A stretch of DNA of 64,000 nt from Paludisphaera mucosa. GTDB taxonomy: Bacteria > Planctomycetota > Planctomycetia > Isosphaerales > Isosphaeraceae. Below are positions 53,751 to 61,984 of the stretch, one piece after another. Within the stretch, counting starts at the first letter, position 1, and every line of letters starts with the position of its first letter. The DNA lies in assembly GCF_029589435.1 (NCBI RefSeq), contig NZ_JARRAG010000002.1, positions 4,712,001 through 4,776,000 of the forward strand, given 5' to 3'. The notes under the pieces are model-generated. The model ran no database searches. It was not told the origin of the DNA and was given only the letters and a program-made list of their open reading frames with translations. A program made the position numbers and the translations under genes.

Positions 53751-55316
53751 TCACGGCTTCGGCTTCGAAGCGCCGGATTCCAGCGGATGGCACGCCACGC
53801 TGAAATCCGCCGTGGCCGGATTCACGCCGTTCTGTCTCCATCTTAGGTCGCCCAGCTCGATCTTGGGGAAGTCCCGCTTCAGGAGCGGGTCGTCGCGCAG
53901 GATCTGGAGGAATGCGTCGATCTCCTGGGGCATCGCCCCGGTCCGGGGTATCGGCGCATTGAGTCGCAGGGTCAGCGACCTTTTGGGCTTGCCGTTCGAC
54001 CTGCCGCCGATGAGTTCCAGCTCTTGGTAGCCCTGGAAGAGGACCAGCGTCAGGTCGGCCGGGAGTCGATCGGAGAGGTCGTGCGTGTACGAGGTCCAGG
54101 GGATGCGCGTCTCGACGAACGCGCGGATCGCGGCGGCCTTCTCCTCCAGCATTTTCTTCTCGCCGAGAAGCTTCTCGGCCGACGACTTCGCGGCCCAGGG
54201 ATACTTGGCGTCCTCGGCCCGGACCGCCTCGGCCTCCGCGCGATGGGCGCGGAGCTGGACGTTGAGCCAGGAGGTGGCCGCGAGCAGGACGGCGACCTGA
54301 AATGCGGCCTGGCCCCAGGGGAAGAGGTCGCGGAAAGAGGTCCGGCCGCCGAACGAACGGATGAGATTGAAGGCCTCGGAACCGCTCCTCAGGCCCCGGG
54401 CCAGCCCCGTGGCCACGTCCGCCGCGTCCATCCCCGGGCCGCCGTGGTGGAGGATTTGAAGGCCCTGCAAGCCCGGGTTCGCGCCGAGCTCGTCGGCGAG
54501 GCCGCCGAGGTCGGCGCGCCCGTGGATCAACACGGCGTCCACCTCGGAATCCAGGCCGCAATACGACCCCAGGATGCGCATCGAGGCGACCGTGGCCAGG
54601 ACCGCCTCGGCCTCCCCCTCGCCCGGCAGGTCGAAGGGCCGCCACATCAGCGGCATGTCGGGCGCGGCCATCAGCACGGCCAGCCCTTGGCCCCTCCCCA
54701 GGAAGACGCGCAGGAAGCCCCGTGAATTCCTCGGCGGGTGATACCTCCGCACCGCCTCTCGAAGCAGGGCGCATGGCGAGGGCTCGGCCCGCGTCGGGAC
54801 GATCCCGCAGGATTGCAGGGCCGCGAGCACGCCCGAGAGGTATTTCTTGTGGCACGAGACGATGCTGGCCAGCGGCCGGAACCCGACCTTGGACTTGATC
54901 AGGTCGACCACCATGTCGTCCACGATCAGGGTCGGCGATTGGAGGACTTCGTGGAGGAGGATCTCGGGCGACGCCTGGAGGTTCCTCTCCTGGATCGGCC
55001 TGGTCGAGAAGAAGACCCGCAACGCCGGCAGGCCGACGGACACCCGCGCACGTTCCAGGTCGCGGCGGGTGAAGTGCTTCGCCAGGAGCTTCTCCAGGGC
55101 CTCGGCAAGCCCTCCGGGCTCGAAGGCCGCCCGGTCCTGGACGACCTCGACCCGCCCGAGCGGCGTCGCGGCCACTTGCGAGACGGCGATCTCACGCTCG
55201 CCGATCGCCAGCCCGATTTCGTTCTGGACGGCCAGGCGGGTCAGGAGGGCTTTCAAGGTGCCGGCCTCTCGAATGGGACCGATGCTCGGCTCGATTCGTC
55301 GCGTCGCCAACGTCAT
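53751..55316 (-). CDS. PilM/PilN-type (GspL-like) fusion protein
   Basis: A 521-residue protein that joins an actin-like cytoplasmic part (about 1-340; LAIGEREIAVSQVA, KVGFRPLASIVSCHKKYLSG, AVLIHGRADLGGLADELGAN) to a membrane span at about 348-366 (AAFQVAVLLAATSWLNVQLR), a coiled coil (EAEAVRAEDAKYPWAAKSSA) and a periplasmic ferredoxin-like part (DRLPADLTLVLFQGYQELEL). This is the composition of GspL, equal to PilM plus PilN fused. It recruits the GspE ATPase and binds the PilO-like protein. The ATG at 55316 lies two bases after a strong hairpin, leaving no free ribosome site. Confidence 0.82.
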   Translation of the reverse strand: MTLATRRIEPSIGPIREAGTLKALLTRLAVQNEIGLAIGEREIAVSQVAATPLGRVEVVQDRAAFEPGGLAEALEKLLAKHFTRRDLERARVSVGLPALRVFFSTRPIQERNLQASPEILLHEVLQSPTLIVDDMVVDLIKSKVGFRPLASIVSCHKKYLSGVLAALQSCGIVPTRAEPSPCALLREAVRRYHPPRNSRGFLRVFLGRGQGLAVLMAAPDMPLMWRPFDLPGEGEAEAVLATVASMRILGSYCGLDSEVDAVLIHGRADLGGLADELGANPGLQGLQILHHGGPGMDAADVATGLARGLRSGSEAFNLIRSFGGRTSFRDLFPWGQAAFQVAVLLAATSWLNVQLRAHRAEAEAVRAEDAKYPWAAKSSAEKLLGEKKMLEEKAAAIRAFVETRIPWTSYTHDLSDRLPADLTLVLFQGYQELELIGGRSNGKPKRSLTLRLNAPIPRTGAMPQEIDAFLQILRDDPLLKRDFPKIELGDLRWRQNGVNPATADFSVACHPLESGASKPKP

Positions 55317-55318
55317 GA

Positions 55319-55349
55319 GGGACGGGCGGCCTAAACAGCCGCCCGTCCC
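55319..55349 (-). promoter_or_regulatory. Perfect 12-bp intercistronic hairpin before gspL-like start
   Basis: GGGACGGGCGGC pairs with GCCGCCCGTCCC around a 7-base loop (TGTTTAG on the transcript). The stem ends two bases before the ATG of the PilM/N-like gene. It can act as a processing or attenuation point that lets the pilin be made in excess and holds back downstream translation. Confidence 0.75.
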
Positions 55350-55365
55350 GACGTCCCAGGATCGT

Positions 55366-55395
55366 CCGCGGCCCTACCTGAGGGTGAGGCCGCGG
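55366..55395 (-). promoter_or_regulatory. Second hairpin, just after the pilin gene
   Basis: CCGCGGCC and GGCCGCGG pair, with an inner CCCT/AGGG extension. It lies 22 bases past the pilin stop and 17 bases from the hairpin at 55319-55349. Together they form a tandem stem structure that could stop most transcripts or protect the pilin mRNA from 3' decay. Confidence 0.65.
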
Positions 55396-55416
55396 TCGTG
55401 AGGACGTGACCTCGAA

Positions 55417-55878
55417 TCAAGTCGTGGGGGCCGCAGCGGTGGTGCCCGACGGGTTGATCTCGGGGAGAGCGAGGATGGTGCTGTTGTCGGGATCGAAGCC
55501 TTCCTGGGTGAAGGTGACCGTGTAAGCCCCCTTGGAGGAGGTGGCCGCGATCCGCGTCAGGGTCATCGTCCAGGTCGGGTCGGTGCCGGTGTTCGTCGAG
55601 GTGATCGTCCCGGGGGTGAAATACTTCGGGGCCTGGATCGCGATGTCAAGTTGCGTGAGGTCCTCGGTATAGACGCCCTGCCTGGCGATGTACCGCTCTT
55701 GGGCGGTGCGGACGGCGGCCAGGTAGGCGAACGCTTCCGCCGCCTTGGATCGCTCGACCGAGTTGAGGAACTTCGGCACGCCGAACGCGGCGAGGACGCC
55801 GATGATCACGATGACCACAGCCAGCTCGACCAGCGTGAATCCCTTGCGGACCTTCGGGCTCGTCTGTTGCACGTTCAT
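55417..55878 (-). CDS. Major pseudopilin / type IV pilin-like protein
   Basis: A 153-residue prepilin: leader MNVQQTSPKVRKG, cleavage G13/F14, E18 at +5 and the classic helix (GFTLVELAVVIVIIGVLAAF, then GVPKFLNSVERSKAAEAFAY). The head has RTAQERYIARQGVYTEDLTQ and a Thr-rich beta region (TPGTITSTNTGTDPTWTMTL), ending Thr/Ala-rich. By its normal length, single-gene position and following hairpins it is the main fibre subunit (GspG or PilA-like). It is separated from the secretin gene by 377 bases and likely has its own promoter. Processing needs a prepilin peptidase, whose local copy is truncated. Confidence 0.9.
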   Translation of the reverse strand: MNVQQTSPKVRKGFTLVELAVVIVIIGVLAAFGVPKFLNSVERSKAAEAFAYLAAVRTAQERYIARQGVYTEDLTQLDIAIQAPKYFTPGTITSTNTGTDPTWTMTLTRIAATSSKGAYTVTFTQEGFDPDNSTILALPEINPSGTTAAAPTT

Positions 55879-56255
55879 GATCGGAACTCCTGTTGCGACC
55901 GGTCCCGATGTAGGGGAAGCGCGGTACGATGGGTGACGACCGGACGGGCGTGGAAAATCACGCCTTTCGCCCGCCCCAGGTCGGCCGATTGACGCCGATC
56001 CCGGGGCAAGTCGCCAGGGACTTGGAGGTTTGACTTGCCGGGAGCTGGATCGGAGACTAGCCCCGCATCCGACTCGCCGCCGGCCCGGTCCTCACCATTG
56101 GGGTCAGGCGAGCACGATCGTCGGCCCACCTCGATCCGGCCGCGAGCCGGGAAGACTCTACCGAGGGCTCGCGGCGATCCTGTCCTTCGTCGGACGCTAA
56201 TCAACCACTAGGCCGCGGTCGACCGGATGTCAAATTCGAGCACGCGAACTCGTCG
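55879..56255. other. Gene-free leader of the pilin gene
   Basis: A 377-base stretch between secretin and pilin genes, with a good AGGAG nine bases before the pilin ATG. The open frames are Arg-rich and unconvincing. I could not find a clear promoter motif; a strong promoter for the pilin is expected here. Confidence 0.5.
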
Positions 56256-58760
56256 TCAGCGTGCGGCCGCGGGGGGGAGGGCGTCCTTGGGAAGCTCGAG
56301 TCGCTGGCCGGGCGACGGGCGTCCCGAAGGGGGGATCACGCCGCGATTCAGCTCGATGATCTCGGTCGCGCGCCTCGGGTCGCCGAGGCGGTCGCGGGCG
56401 ATGCTCCTCACGGTCTCGCGCGGGCCGACCCGATGGGTCGGATAGGGATCCCGTCGCACCCGCCCCTCGCCGCTCGCCGTCGGACGCGCGTCGACCCGCC
56501 CGGGGCTCGACTCGGCGAAGTCGGCTTGCATGACCTGCGCGTCGATCGGCGTCTGCGGTCGGGAGAGCCGTCGGGCCGTGACGGCCTCCTCGGCCGACGA
56601 GCCGTCGGCGACGCATCGGGTCCGAGGATCGACCTCGAGCGACCGGTCCAGCGTCTCCAGGGGAGGGATCTGGATCGTGTCGCCGACGGAAAGCCGTTCG
56701 GGCGCGTCGACGAGGTCGCGGTTGACGTCCCAGAGCGCCAGGTAGTACCGCCCCGAGCCGTAGCAGCGACGGGAGATCGTCCAGAAATTCTCGCCCCGGC
56801 CCACGACATGTCGGGTCGGCCCATTCCCGGCCCGTGGTTCGGGCGCCGTCCGGCCGGCGACCGGCTCCGTCGCCATGGCGGGAGAGTAGGCCGGCGGCGA
56901 GCGATCTGGGTCGGGCGAAGTTTGCGGCTCGTCGTCGGTCGCGGGCGGGCGGCGTCCGCTCGGCCGCGAGAGGTCCTTCCCCCGCCGGGCCGCGACCGAT
57001 GTGCCGGCCGGACCGTTTCGGCTCTCTCCCGGGGCGGCGGCTGCCTCCATCGGTTCGACCGGCAGCCGGCCGAGTCCTTGCTTCCAGATGTGGGGCGTCA
57101 GGAGCACGATCAGCTCTCGCTTGTTCTTGGCCCTCGACTTCTGGCCGAACGCCGCGCCCAGGATCGGCAAGCGATTGAGGCCGGGGAGCCCTTCCTGGGT
57201 GTAGCTGTCTTCATTCTCGATCAGGCCGCCGATGACCAGGGTCGCGCCGTCGGGGATCATGACGTTGGTCGTCACCTCGGCCGTGTTCGAGTTGGGGAGG
57301 CCGCTGATGGCGTTGACGACCCCCGAGCTGCGCTCCGGGTGGATCTCCATCCGCACCATGCCGTCGGACGACACGAAGGGCCGAAGCCGCAGGAGCGTGC
57401 CGGTGTTCAGGAACTGGATCTGCTGGACGGTGCTCGTGAAATTCTGCGTGACCGTGCTGTAGCCCAGTCGCTGGCCGAGCTGGATCTCGGCCTTCTGCTT
57501 GTTCAGCACCAGCAAGCGCGGGCTGGCGAGGACGCGAGTCTCGCCGAGGGTCTCCAACGCCCGGATGAATCCGCTGTTGTTCGCGCTGACGAAGCCGAAC
57601 TTGATGCCATTGGTCGAGGAGCTGAGCCCGCCGGTGGCGGTGCCGCCGTTGATCCGTCCGGCGGCGGCGATCGCGGCGGCGGTGGCGTCGGCAGGGACGG
57701 TCAGGAGTTTGGCGGGGGTGAACCCCGAGTTGGCGACCAGCTCCGCACCGTTCCCGATCGTCCCCAGCGCCTGCGCGAGGTTGTCCACGACCGAGTAGTT
57801 GACGCCCAGTTCGTTCTGTCGTCGGAGCTCGACGCTGATGATCACCGCCTCGACGAGCACCTGCACCGGCTGGATGTCCATAAGTTCCACGATGGCGTCG
57901 ACGGCTTTCAGGTTTTCTTCGTAATCGCGCACGATGAGCACGTCGCCGCCGGCCATCGAGTTTCCCCCGGTGGAGCCGCCCCCACCACCTCCTCCACCCC
58001 CCCCGCTGCTCGGTGCCACGGCGCCGCCCCCGCCGCCCCCGCCCCCTCCGACTCCCCTGCTGGTTACGGGGCCCGTGCTGATCCCCTCTTCACTCTCGGG
58101 TGTGGAGGTCATGGTGCCGACATCGCTGAGGAGTTCCGTGATCATCGTCATCAAGTCGCTCGCCCGAATGTAATTAAGGCGATACAACCGCGAGGCGATC
58201 GGCTGATTGGCGACGGCGAGCTGCTTGAATTCGAGGCGGGAATAGACGTAGATCATCCCGTCCTCACGCCTCGCGATGAGGTCGCTGAGCTTGAGGATGG
58301 CCCTCAGAGCCTGATTGAGGGTCGCCCTTTCCAGGTTGGCCGTCACGCGGCCGGTCACGCCCGGAGCGATCATGATGTTCAGCCCGCCCTGGCGGCTGAG
58401 GATCTCGAGCGCGCGTCGGACATCCAGGTCGTCCATGTGCAAGGTGATCCGGCCGTCGGCTTCGACCCGAATCTGTCGCTCGATACCGGCCCGGCCCTCG
58501 CCCCCCGGACCTGGAGTGCTGGGCGCTTTAGGTTCGACCTGGAATGGGGATGGGGCCGGAGGAGGGGGGACGACCTCGGGTGAGGGGGGGGCGTCCGTGG
58601 GATTCCTCTCGGGATCCTGTCCCGAGCCCCCCTCGGAGACCTGGGACTCGGCTAGGATTCGTGCATGCGGCAGGGAGGCCGGAGGGTCGGCGCGGCCCGG
58701 CAGTGCCAGGCTTAGGCTGATGAGGGCTATCGTGAGCCGTGAATTCAGCCTTCGGCCCAA
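56256..58760 (-). CDS. gspD: Secretin GspD/PilQ with two C-terminal LysM domains
   Basis: An 834-residue outer-membrane secretin. Order: signal peptide (LTIALISLSLALPGRA), Pro-rich linker, an N0/STN-like domain (about 100-175, GRITLHMDDLDVRRALEILS), an N-domain with a Gly-run insert (about 236-268) in its loop (two runs of eight or more Gly), a last N-domain (VLVEAVIISVELRRQNELGV), and the secretin core (about 395-560, ASPRLLVLNKQKAEIQLGQR, MIPDGATLVIGGLI, PGLNRLPILGAAFG). After a disordered Pro/Arg linker come LysM 1 (about 650-701, HVVGRGENFWTISRRCYGSG) and LysM 2 (about 775-825). LysM binds peptidoglycan-type glycans. TTG at 58760 is chosen for its AGGGGG; a TTG at 58805 lacks a ribosome site. 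Confidence 0.93.
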   Translation of the reverse strand: MGRRLNSRLTIALISLSLALPGRADPPASLPHARILAESQVSEGGSGQDPERNPTDAPPSPEVVPPPPAPSPFQVEPKAPSTPGPGGEGRAGIERQIRVEADGRITLHMDDLDVRRALEILSRQGGLNIMIAPGVTGRVTANLERATLNQALRAILKLSDLIARREDGMIYVYSRLEFKQLAVANQPIASRLYRLNYIRASDLMTMITELLSDVGTMTSTPESEEGISTGPVTSRGVGGGGGGGGGAVAPSSGGGGGGGGGGSTGGNSMAGGDVLIVRDYEENLKAVDAIVELMDIQPVQVLVEAVIISVELRRQNELGVNYSVVDNLAQALGTIGNGAELVANSGFTPAKLLTVPADATAAAIAAAGRINGGTATGGLSSSTNGIKFGFVSANNSGFIRALETLGETRVLASPRLLVLNKQKAEIQLGQRLGYSTVTQNFTSTVQQIQFLNTGTLLRLRPFVSSDGMVRMEIHPERSSGVVNAISGLPNSNTAEVTTNVMIPDGATLVIGGLIENEDSYTQEGLPGLNRLPILGAAFGQKSRAKNKRELIVLLTPHIWKQGLGRLPVEPMEAAAAPGESRNGPAGTSVAARRGKDLSRPSGRRPPATDDEPQTSPDPDRSPPAYSPAMATEPVAGRTAPEPRAGNGPTRHVVGRGENFWTISRRCYGSGRYYLALWDVNRDLVDAPERLSVGDTIQIPPLETLDRSLEVDPRTRCVADGSSAEEAVTARRLSRPQTPIDAQVMQADFAESSPGRVDARPTASGEGRVRRDPYPTHRVGPRETVRSIARDRLGDPRRATEIIELNRGVIPPSGRPSPGQRLELPKDALPPAAAR

Positions 58761-58805
58761 AGTATTCCCCCTGACATTGGGCCGAATCACCGCGATTCGG
58801 CCCAA
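58751..58805 (-). promoter_or_regulatory. Alternative hairpins over the secretin start codon
   Basis: On the transcript, three segments occur in order: A UUGGGCCGAAUC (58805-58794), B GAUUCGGCCCAA (58788-58777) and C UUGGGCCGAA (58760-58751). B can pair with A (12 bp, 5-base loop) or with C (10 bp). C contains the inferred TTG start codon, and the AGGGGG ribosome site lies in the loop between B and C. A/B leaves the start open; B/C hides it. A 10-codon frame (58777-58745) overlaps this region. Confidence 0.55.
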
Positions 58806-59010
58806 ATAAGGACCGATGGCGGTCCATGCACGTCTCGATTTCGAAGAGAGATGGTTCCTAAACTAGAAATCGCCATCGGCCAGGAGGAACTTGAGGGCTC
58901 TTCGGATAAAGTCGAGTTTGCCGACGGTCGCGAAAAGGGCGATTGTCCGGCCCCGGGCTCGTTGCGTGAGTGTTCTCTGGAGCCACGCCTTCCTGCGAGA
59001 AAGGATCCAT

Positions 59011-59670
59011 TCAGCTCGTCGACGTGGCTTCCTGGCGCGGCTCAAGCAGCGGCAGGAGCGGCATTTCCGGCGTGAGCGGTTCCGGGAGCGTGGGTACGAG
59101 CGGATCGTCTTCAGGGATGGCTTCCCCCCGTGTGGAGCGGCCGAAGCCGTTGGGGGCGATACGACCGGGATCGGTGAGGGGTAGGTGCGGGGACGTCGTG
59201 ACGGACGACTCGACGTGCGGAGGCATCGGCGGGTCTGATCGTCGTCGCAAGGTCGGCTCCAGCGGCAAGATCGTCCGGGGAATGGTCCCTAGATTCAACG
59301 CCACCCGCTGGATGAAGGCCTCGGAGACCATCTCATCCCCTTCCAACCCGATGCGGACGGACAAGACGGACATCGCATTCCGGCGGCGGATGGTGACGCA
59401 GGCTGGGCGGTGATCCAGGGTCTTGGCATAGATCACGACGTCTCCATCTTCCCGTGATCCGTCGATCTTCCTGAAGCCCATGTCGACCAGCGCTTCAAGC
59501 GCGGAGGATTCGACCTGCGGCACGGTAAATTGATAAACCTGGGTCACCTTGCCATTGAAGTACGAATAGGCGTAATCCGTCGGGTCAATCCCGGGAAACC
59601 TGCCGATGGATCGGCATCCGAGGGTCGACAACGCCACGAGTGTGATGATCGACGGCACGAGACGTGACAT
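59011..59670 (-). CDS. DUF3568-like lipoprotein
   Basis: A 219-residue lipoprotein; signal peptide MSRLVPSIITLVALSTLGC with lipid cysteine C19. The next 110 residues have the DUF3568 pattern: YSYFNGKVTQVYQFTVPQVE, SSALEALVDMGFRKIDGSRE, DGDVVIYAKTLDHRPACVTI, a small alpha/beta domain also seen in envelope proteins of delta-proteobacteria. The C-terminal 80 residues are Pro/Arg-rich and disordered. GGAGG six bases before the ATG supports the start. It is the first gene of the minus-strand pilus/secretion locus, 250 bases before the secretin, and may be a pilotin or assembly factor for it; that is inference from position only. Confidence 0.8.
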   Translation of the reverse strand: MSRLVPSIITLVALSTLGCRSIGRFPGIDPTDYAYSYFNGKVTQVYQFTVPQVESSALEALVDMGFRKIDGSREDGDVVIYAKTLDHRPACVTIRRRNAMSVLSVRIGLEGDEMVSEAFIQRVALNLGTIPRTILPLEPTLRRRSDPPMPPHVESSVTTSPHLPLTDPGRIAPNGFGRSTRGEAIPEDDPLVPTLPEPLTPEMPLLPLLEPRQEATSTS

Positions 59671-59699
59671 GGCCCGCCTCCAGACGGATGACGTGATGG

Positions 59700-59711
59700 C
59701 GGGAATTCCCG
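59700..59711. promoter_or_regulatory. Perfect palindrome upstream of DUF3568-like gene
   Basis: CGGGAATTCCCG, a perfect 12-bp palindrome centred 35 bases before the lipoprotein start, in the place expected for an operator. Confidence 0.4.
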
Positions 59712-59751
59712 ATGTGCCCCTCATGCCGCGACATCTTCGACGCGCGGCGCC

Positions 59752-59765
59752 GTCGCAATTGCGAC
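59752..59765. promoter_or_regulatory. Second perfect palindrome upstream of DUF3568-like gene
   Basis: GTCGCAATTGCGAC, a perfect 14-bp palindrome, 53 bases (centre to centre, about five helix turns) from the palindrome at 59700-59711 and sharing its AATT centre. Confidence 0.4.
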
Positions 59766-59849
59766 AGCCGTCGCGACGCGAATGCTCGCTAGTATCGTCC
59801 AAAAGCCTCCCTCTGCTTTAGCTCCTGGACTTTCCGGGAGAACGTGTAT

Positions 59850-60225
59850 GTCTGACCGCAAGGTTGAGCGGCCTGTCGGCGGCGGCTTGAGTCTCACCCT
59901 CGGTGACCCCGGGTCGCAGGACCGCACGGATTTCCTCGGCCAGCAGTTCACGACGCCGCGCCCTCCGCTTGTCCGCGTGGCTCGGGCGGCGTGATACCTC
60001 GTCCCACGGCGAGCCCGAGCGGGCCGCCGACTCCTGCTCTTTGCGGCCCCCGGCCGACGCCTCGGTCATCGCGAACTTCCACGAGCAGACGTGGAACGTC
60101 CCGACGTTCGCCCAGATGAACCTCACATGCTGCCGACCCGCCCCGACGACCTGCTCGCACTCGCGGAAGGTGGTCTCGATGGTCAGCCCATAATGCCTCG
60201 CAAGAGAGACCCCCGTCTCAGGTCG
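59850..60225 (-). pseudogene. C-terminal remnant of a DDE transposase
   Basis: Minus-strand codons read SLARHYGLTIETTFRECEQV, VGAGRQHVRFIWANVGTFHV, FAMTEASAGG, then SRRPSHADKRRARRRELLAE. The FRECEQVVGAG box is the Glu-containing region that ends the catalytic core of planctomycete IS701/IS4-like DDE transposases, and the SHADKRRARR tail is typical. No N-terminal part is attached; that part lies at 60985-61754, beyond a foreign insert. Confidence 0.6.
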
Positions 60226-60255
60226 ATCGACCGACGCGAAAGGCCCGATCAATCC

Positions 60256-60900
60256 TCACGATGCCGCGCCCGCCCGCGGCTTCGGAACGATCAAGGCCGC
60301 TCGCCGAGGCCTGCAGTCCCAGCTCCGCGGGCCGCTCCGCAACTCGTCGAGCCGTCCCAATTCCTCGGCGTCCGCCCATACCGCCCATCGTTCCCCTGAA
60401 GGCATCGTCACCACCCGGGCGTCCACCCGGCCCCGCCTCACCCACCCTCGGGCCGTGGCCGCGGGCACGCCGAGTCGGCGCACCGGATCCGTCAGCCAAT
60501 ACTCGTCCGCCGCGAGTGGCTCGCCTGCAGGCGCGTCAGCATCGGGGGGGTGATGAGCCCCGTGCGCTTCGGGGGCTGAATCCCTCGGCGTTGAGCCGGC
60601 CGGCGACGGTCGCGAGCGACTGCCCTTCGGCCCGCAACGCCTCGATCCGGCCCAGCAGCGCCGGCAGGTCGGACATCCGCTCATAGCGGCCGACGGGTCG
60701 TCTCACCTCGTGCCCCGTCTCGCAACCGCCCGACGACCGGACGAGGACCTCGACGCGTTCCGTCCCCTTGTCGCGGCGCTCGTGGCCGACTTCAGCGGGG
60801 TTCATCGGTCCCCTCCCTCGGAGGCGGGGGGGCGATCGCCGGCCGACGGCCAGGGCGAGGACTCTTGCGACTTCCTGTCGCCGATCGGCCGGCATCGCCT
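60256..60900 (-). pseudogene. C-terminal remnant of a serine recombinase
   Basis: Two frames together give MPADRRQEVARVLALAVGRR, then LLGRIEALRAEGQSLATVAG and RLNAEGFSPRSARG, and after a frameshift PVRRLGVPAATARGWVRRGR, WAVWADAEELGRLDELRS, ending at a stop at 60256. This is the C-terminal DNA-binding part of planctomycete large serine recombinase-like proteins (helix-turn-helix plus WADADEL box). The catalytic N-terminal domain is missing. It splits the two halves of the DDE transposase remnant. Confidence 0.55.
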
Positions 60901-60984
60901 TCCAGATCCTCGGCAGCGACGGAGGGATCGACGCCTTCAGGCGCGGGGGGCGGGGCGAGTGCGGCGGGAGGGCATGGGGGCTCC

Positions 60985-61754
60985 GCCTTCAGGCGGCGAG
61001 AGCTGTCGACGGCACCACCTGGCGAGGGTCAGCGGCGCCGGAACGTCGATCGTAATCGACGATGAACACTGCTGGCGCCCCGTCGCTTGGGTGGCGGTTC
61101 GGGTGGTCGATCTCCAGGCTGAAGCCATCGGCCGCCATCCCCAGGATGTCGGCGACGCTCGCCGAGGGCTCGGTGCAGAAGTACGGCCGCCAACCGGTCG
61201 GATCGAATCACGCCGCCGGCCGGCCTCCAGGTCGCCAGGAACGTCTTGTATCGCTTGACCGCCTTCTCCCCGTACAGCTCGAACGTGTCGGAGGACCAGC
61301 CCCGCCGCTGGCCGCCCCGCTTGGCCAGGTCGATCACGTCCTGGCCGCAGGTCGGGGCCGGGCCGCGCCGTCCCACGGCTTCGGCCCGGGCAAGCTCCGC
61401 AGGGCCGCGTGCTTGCGGAGCCGGGCGACGACTGTCATCCCGGGGCCGCCGGCTTGAGGAACTCCTTCCCGGCATAGGCTCCGTCGGCCACAACCCAGAT
61501 CGGCAGCCTCAGCAGCCCGACCACGACTTGGCCCGCCGCAGCAGTTCGACAGCCAATTCCAGCTTGGTGCGGAATGTCGGCCGGTGCTTCGGGTCGATGC
61601 CCGGCAAGTCACTCTTTCGGACATAGAGTCGGGACGGCAGCGGCAGGGCGATCATGCCCCAGGTCTCGTGGTCTATAAGGAGCGCGAGGACGGCGAAGAC
61701 GTGGCCGTAGACGTAGGGCGATCCGGACGGTCCAGGGGCCGGGTCATGATGCAC
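60985..61754 (-). pseudogene. N-terminal/central remnant of a DDE transposase, frameshifted
   Basis: Frames in order: PGPSGSPYVYGHVFAVLALL and KSDLPGIDPKHRPTFRTKLE (61509-61754); GMTVVARLRKHAALRSLPGP (61334-61500); CGQDVIDLAKRGGQRRGWSS, TFELYGEKAVKRYKTFLATW, RPAGGVIR (about 61210-61350); and then VADILGMAADGFSLEI in another frame. At least three frameshifts break it. It is a member of the transposase family whose C-terminal piece lies at 59850-60225. Confidence 0.65.
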
Positions 61755-61789
61755 GCCGGCCCCTGGAGTTGCGGCCCGTACCGCTTCGT

Positions 61790-61936
61790 GTCGAGGTACA
61801 GGATGAGCCAGACAGCCATCTCGGCCCGGCTCAACTCGGCCATGCCCAGATTAAGGAACGCGTTGAGGATCTCGAAGCGCAGCCGAGAAATCCGTTTCGA
61901 GGTCATCCACTTTGGATTCCGAGCCGTCTCGCTCAC
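61790..61936 (-). pseudogene. Winged-helix replication-type protein remnant
   Basis: From a GTG at 61936: MTSKRISRLRFEILNAFLNL and GMAELSRAEMAVWLILYLDT lead into KRYG, after which similarity ends and the transposase remnant begins. The opening looks like the N-terminal winged helix of replication or plasmid-control proteins. It follows the helicase-like remnant, as in plasmid or phage replication modules. Confidence 0.4.
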
Positions 61937-61984
61937 GGCTCACCCTCGCCGTCGTCGACCGGTCGAGCGCCTGCCCAGAGGGAT

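Noticed and set aside
57955-58060. Runs of C/G inside the secretin gene that look like a DNA repeat
   Set aside because: They encode glycine runs in frame; the reading frame stays open on both sides.
58858-59010. 50-codon frame starting with ATG directly after the stop of the DUF3568-like lipoprotein
   Set aside because: It is short, polar and without family marks, and overlaps a different antisense frame equally well; chance cannot be excluded.
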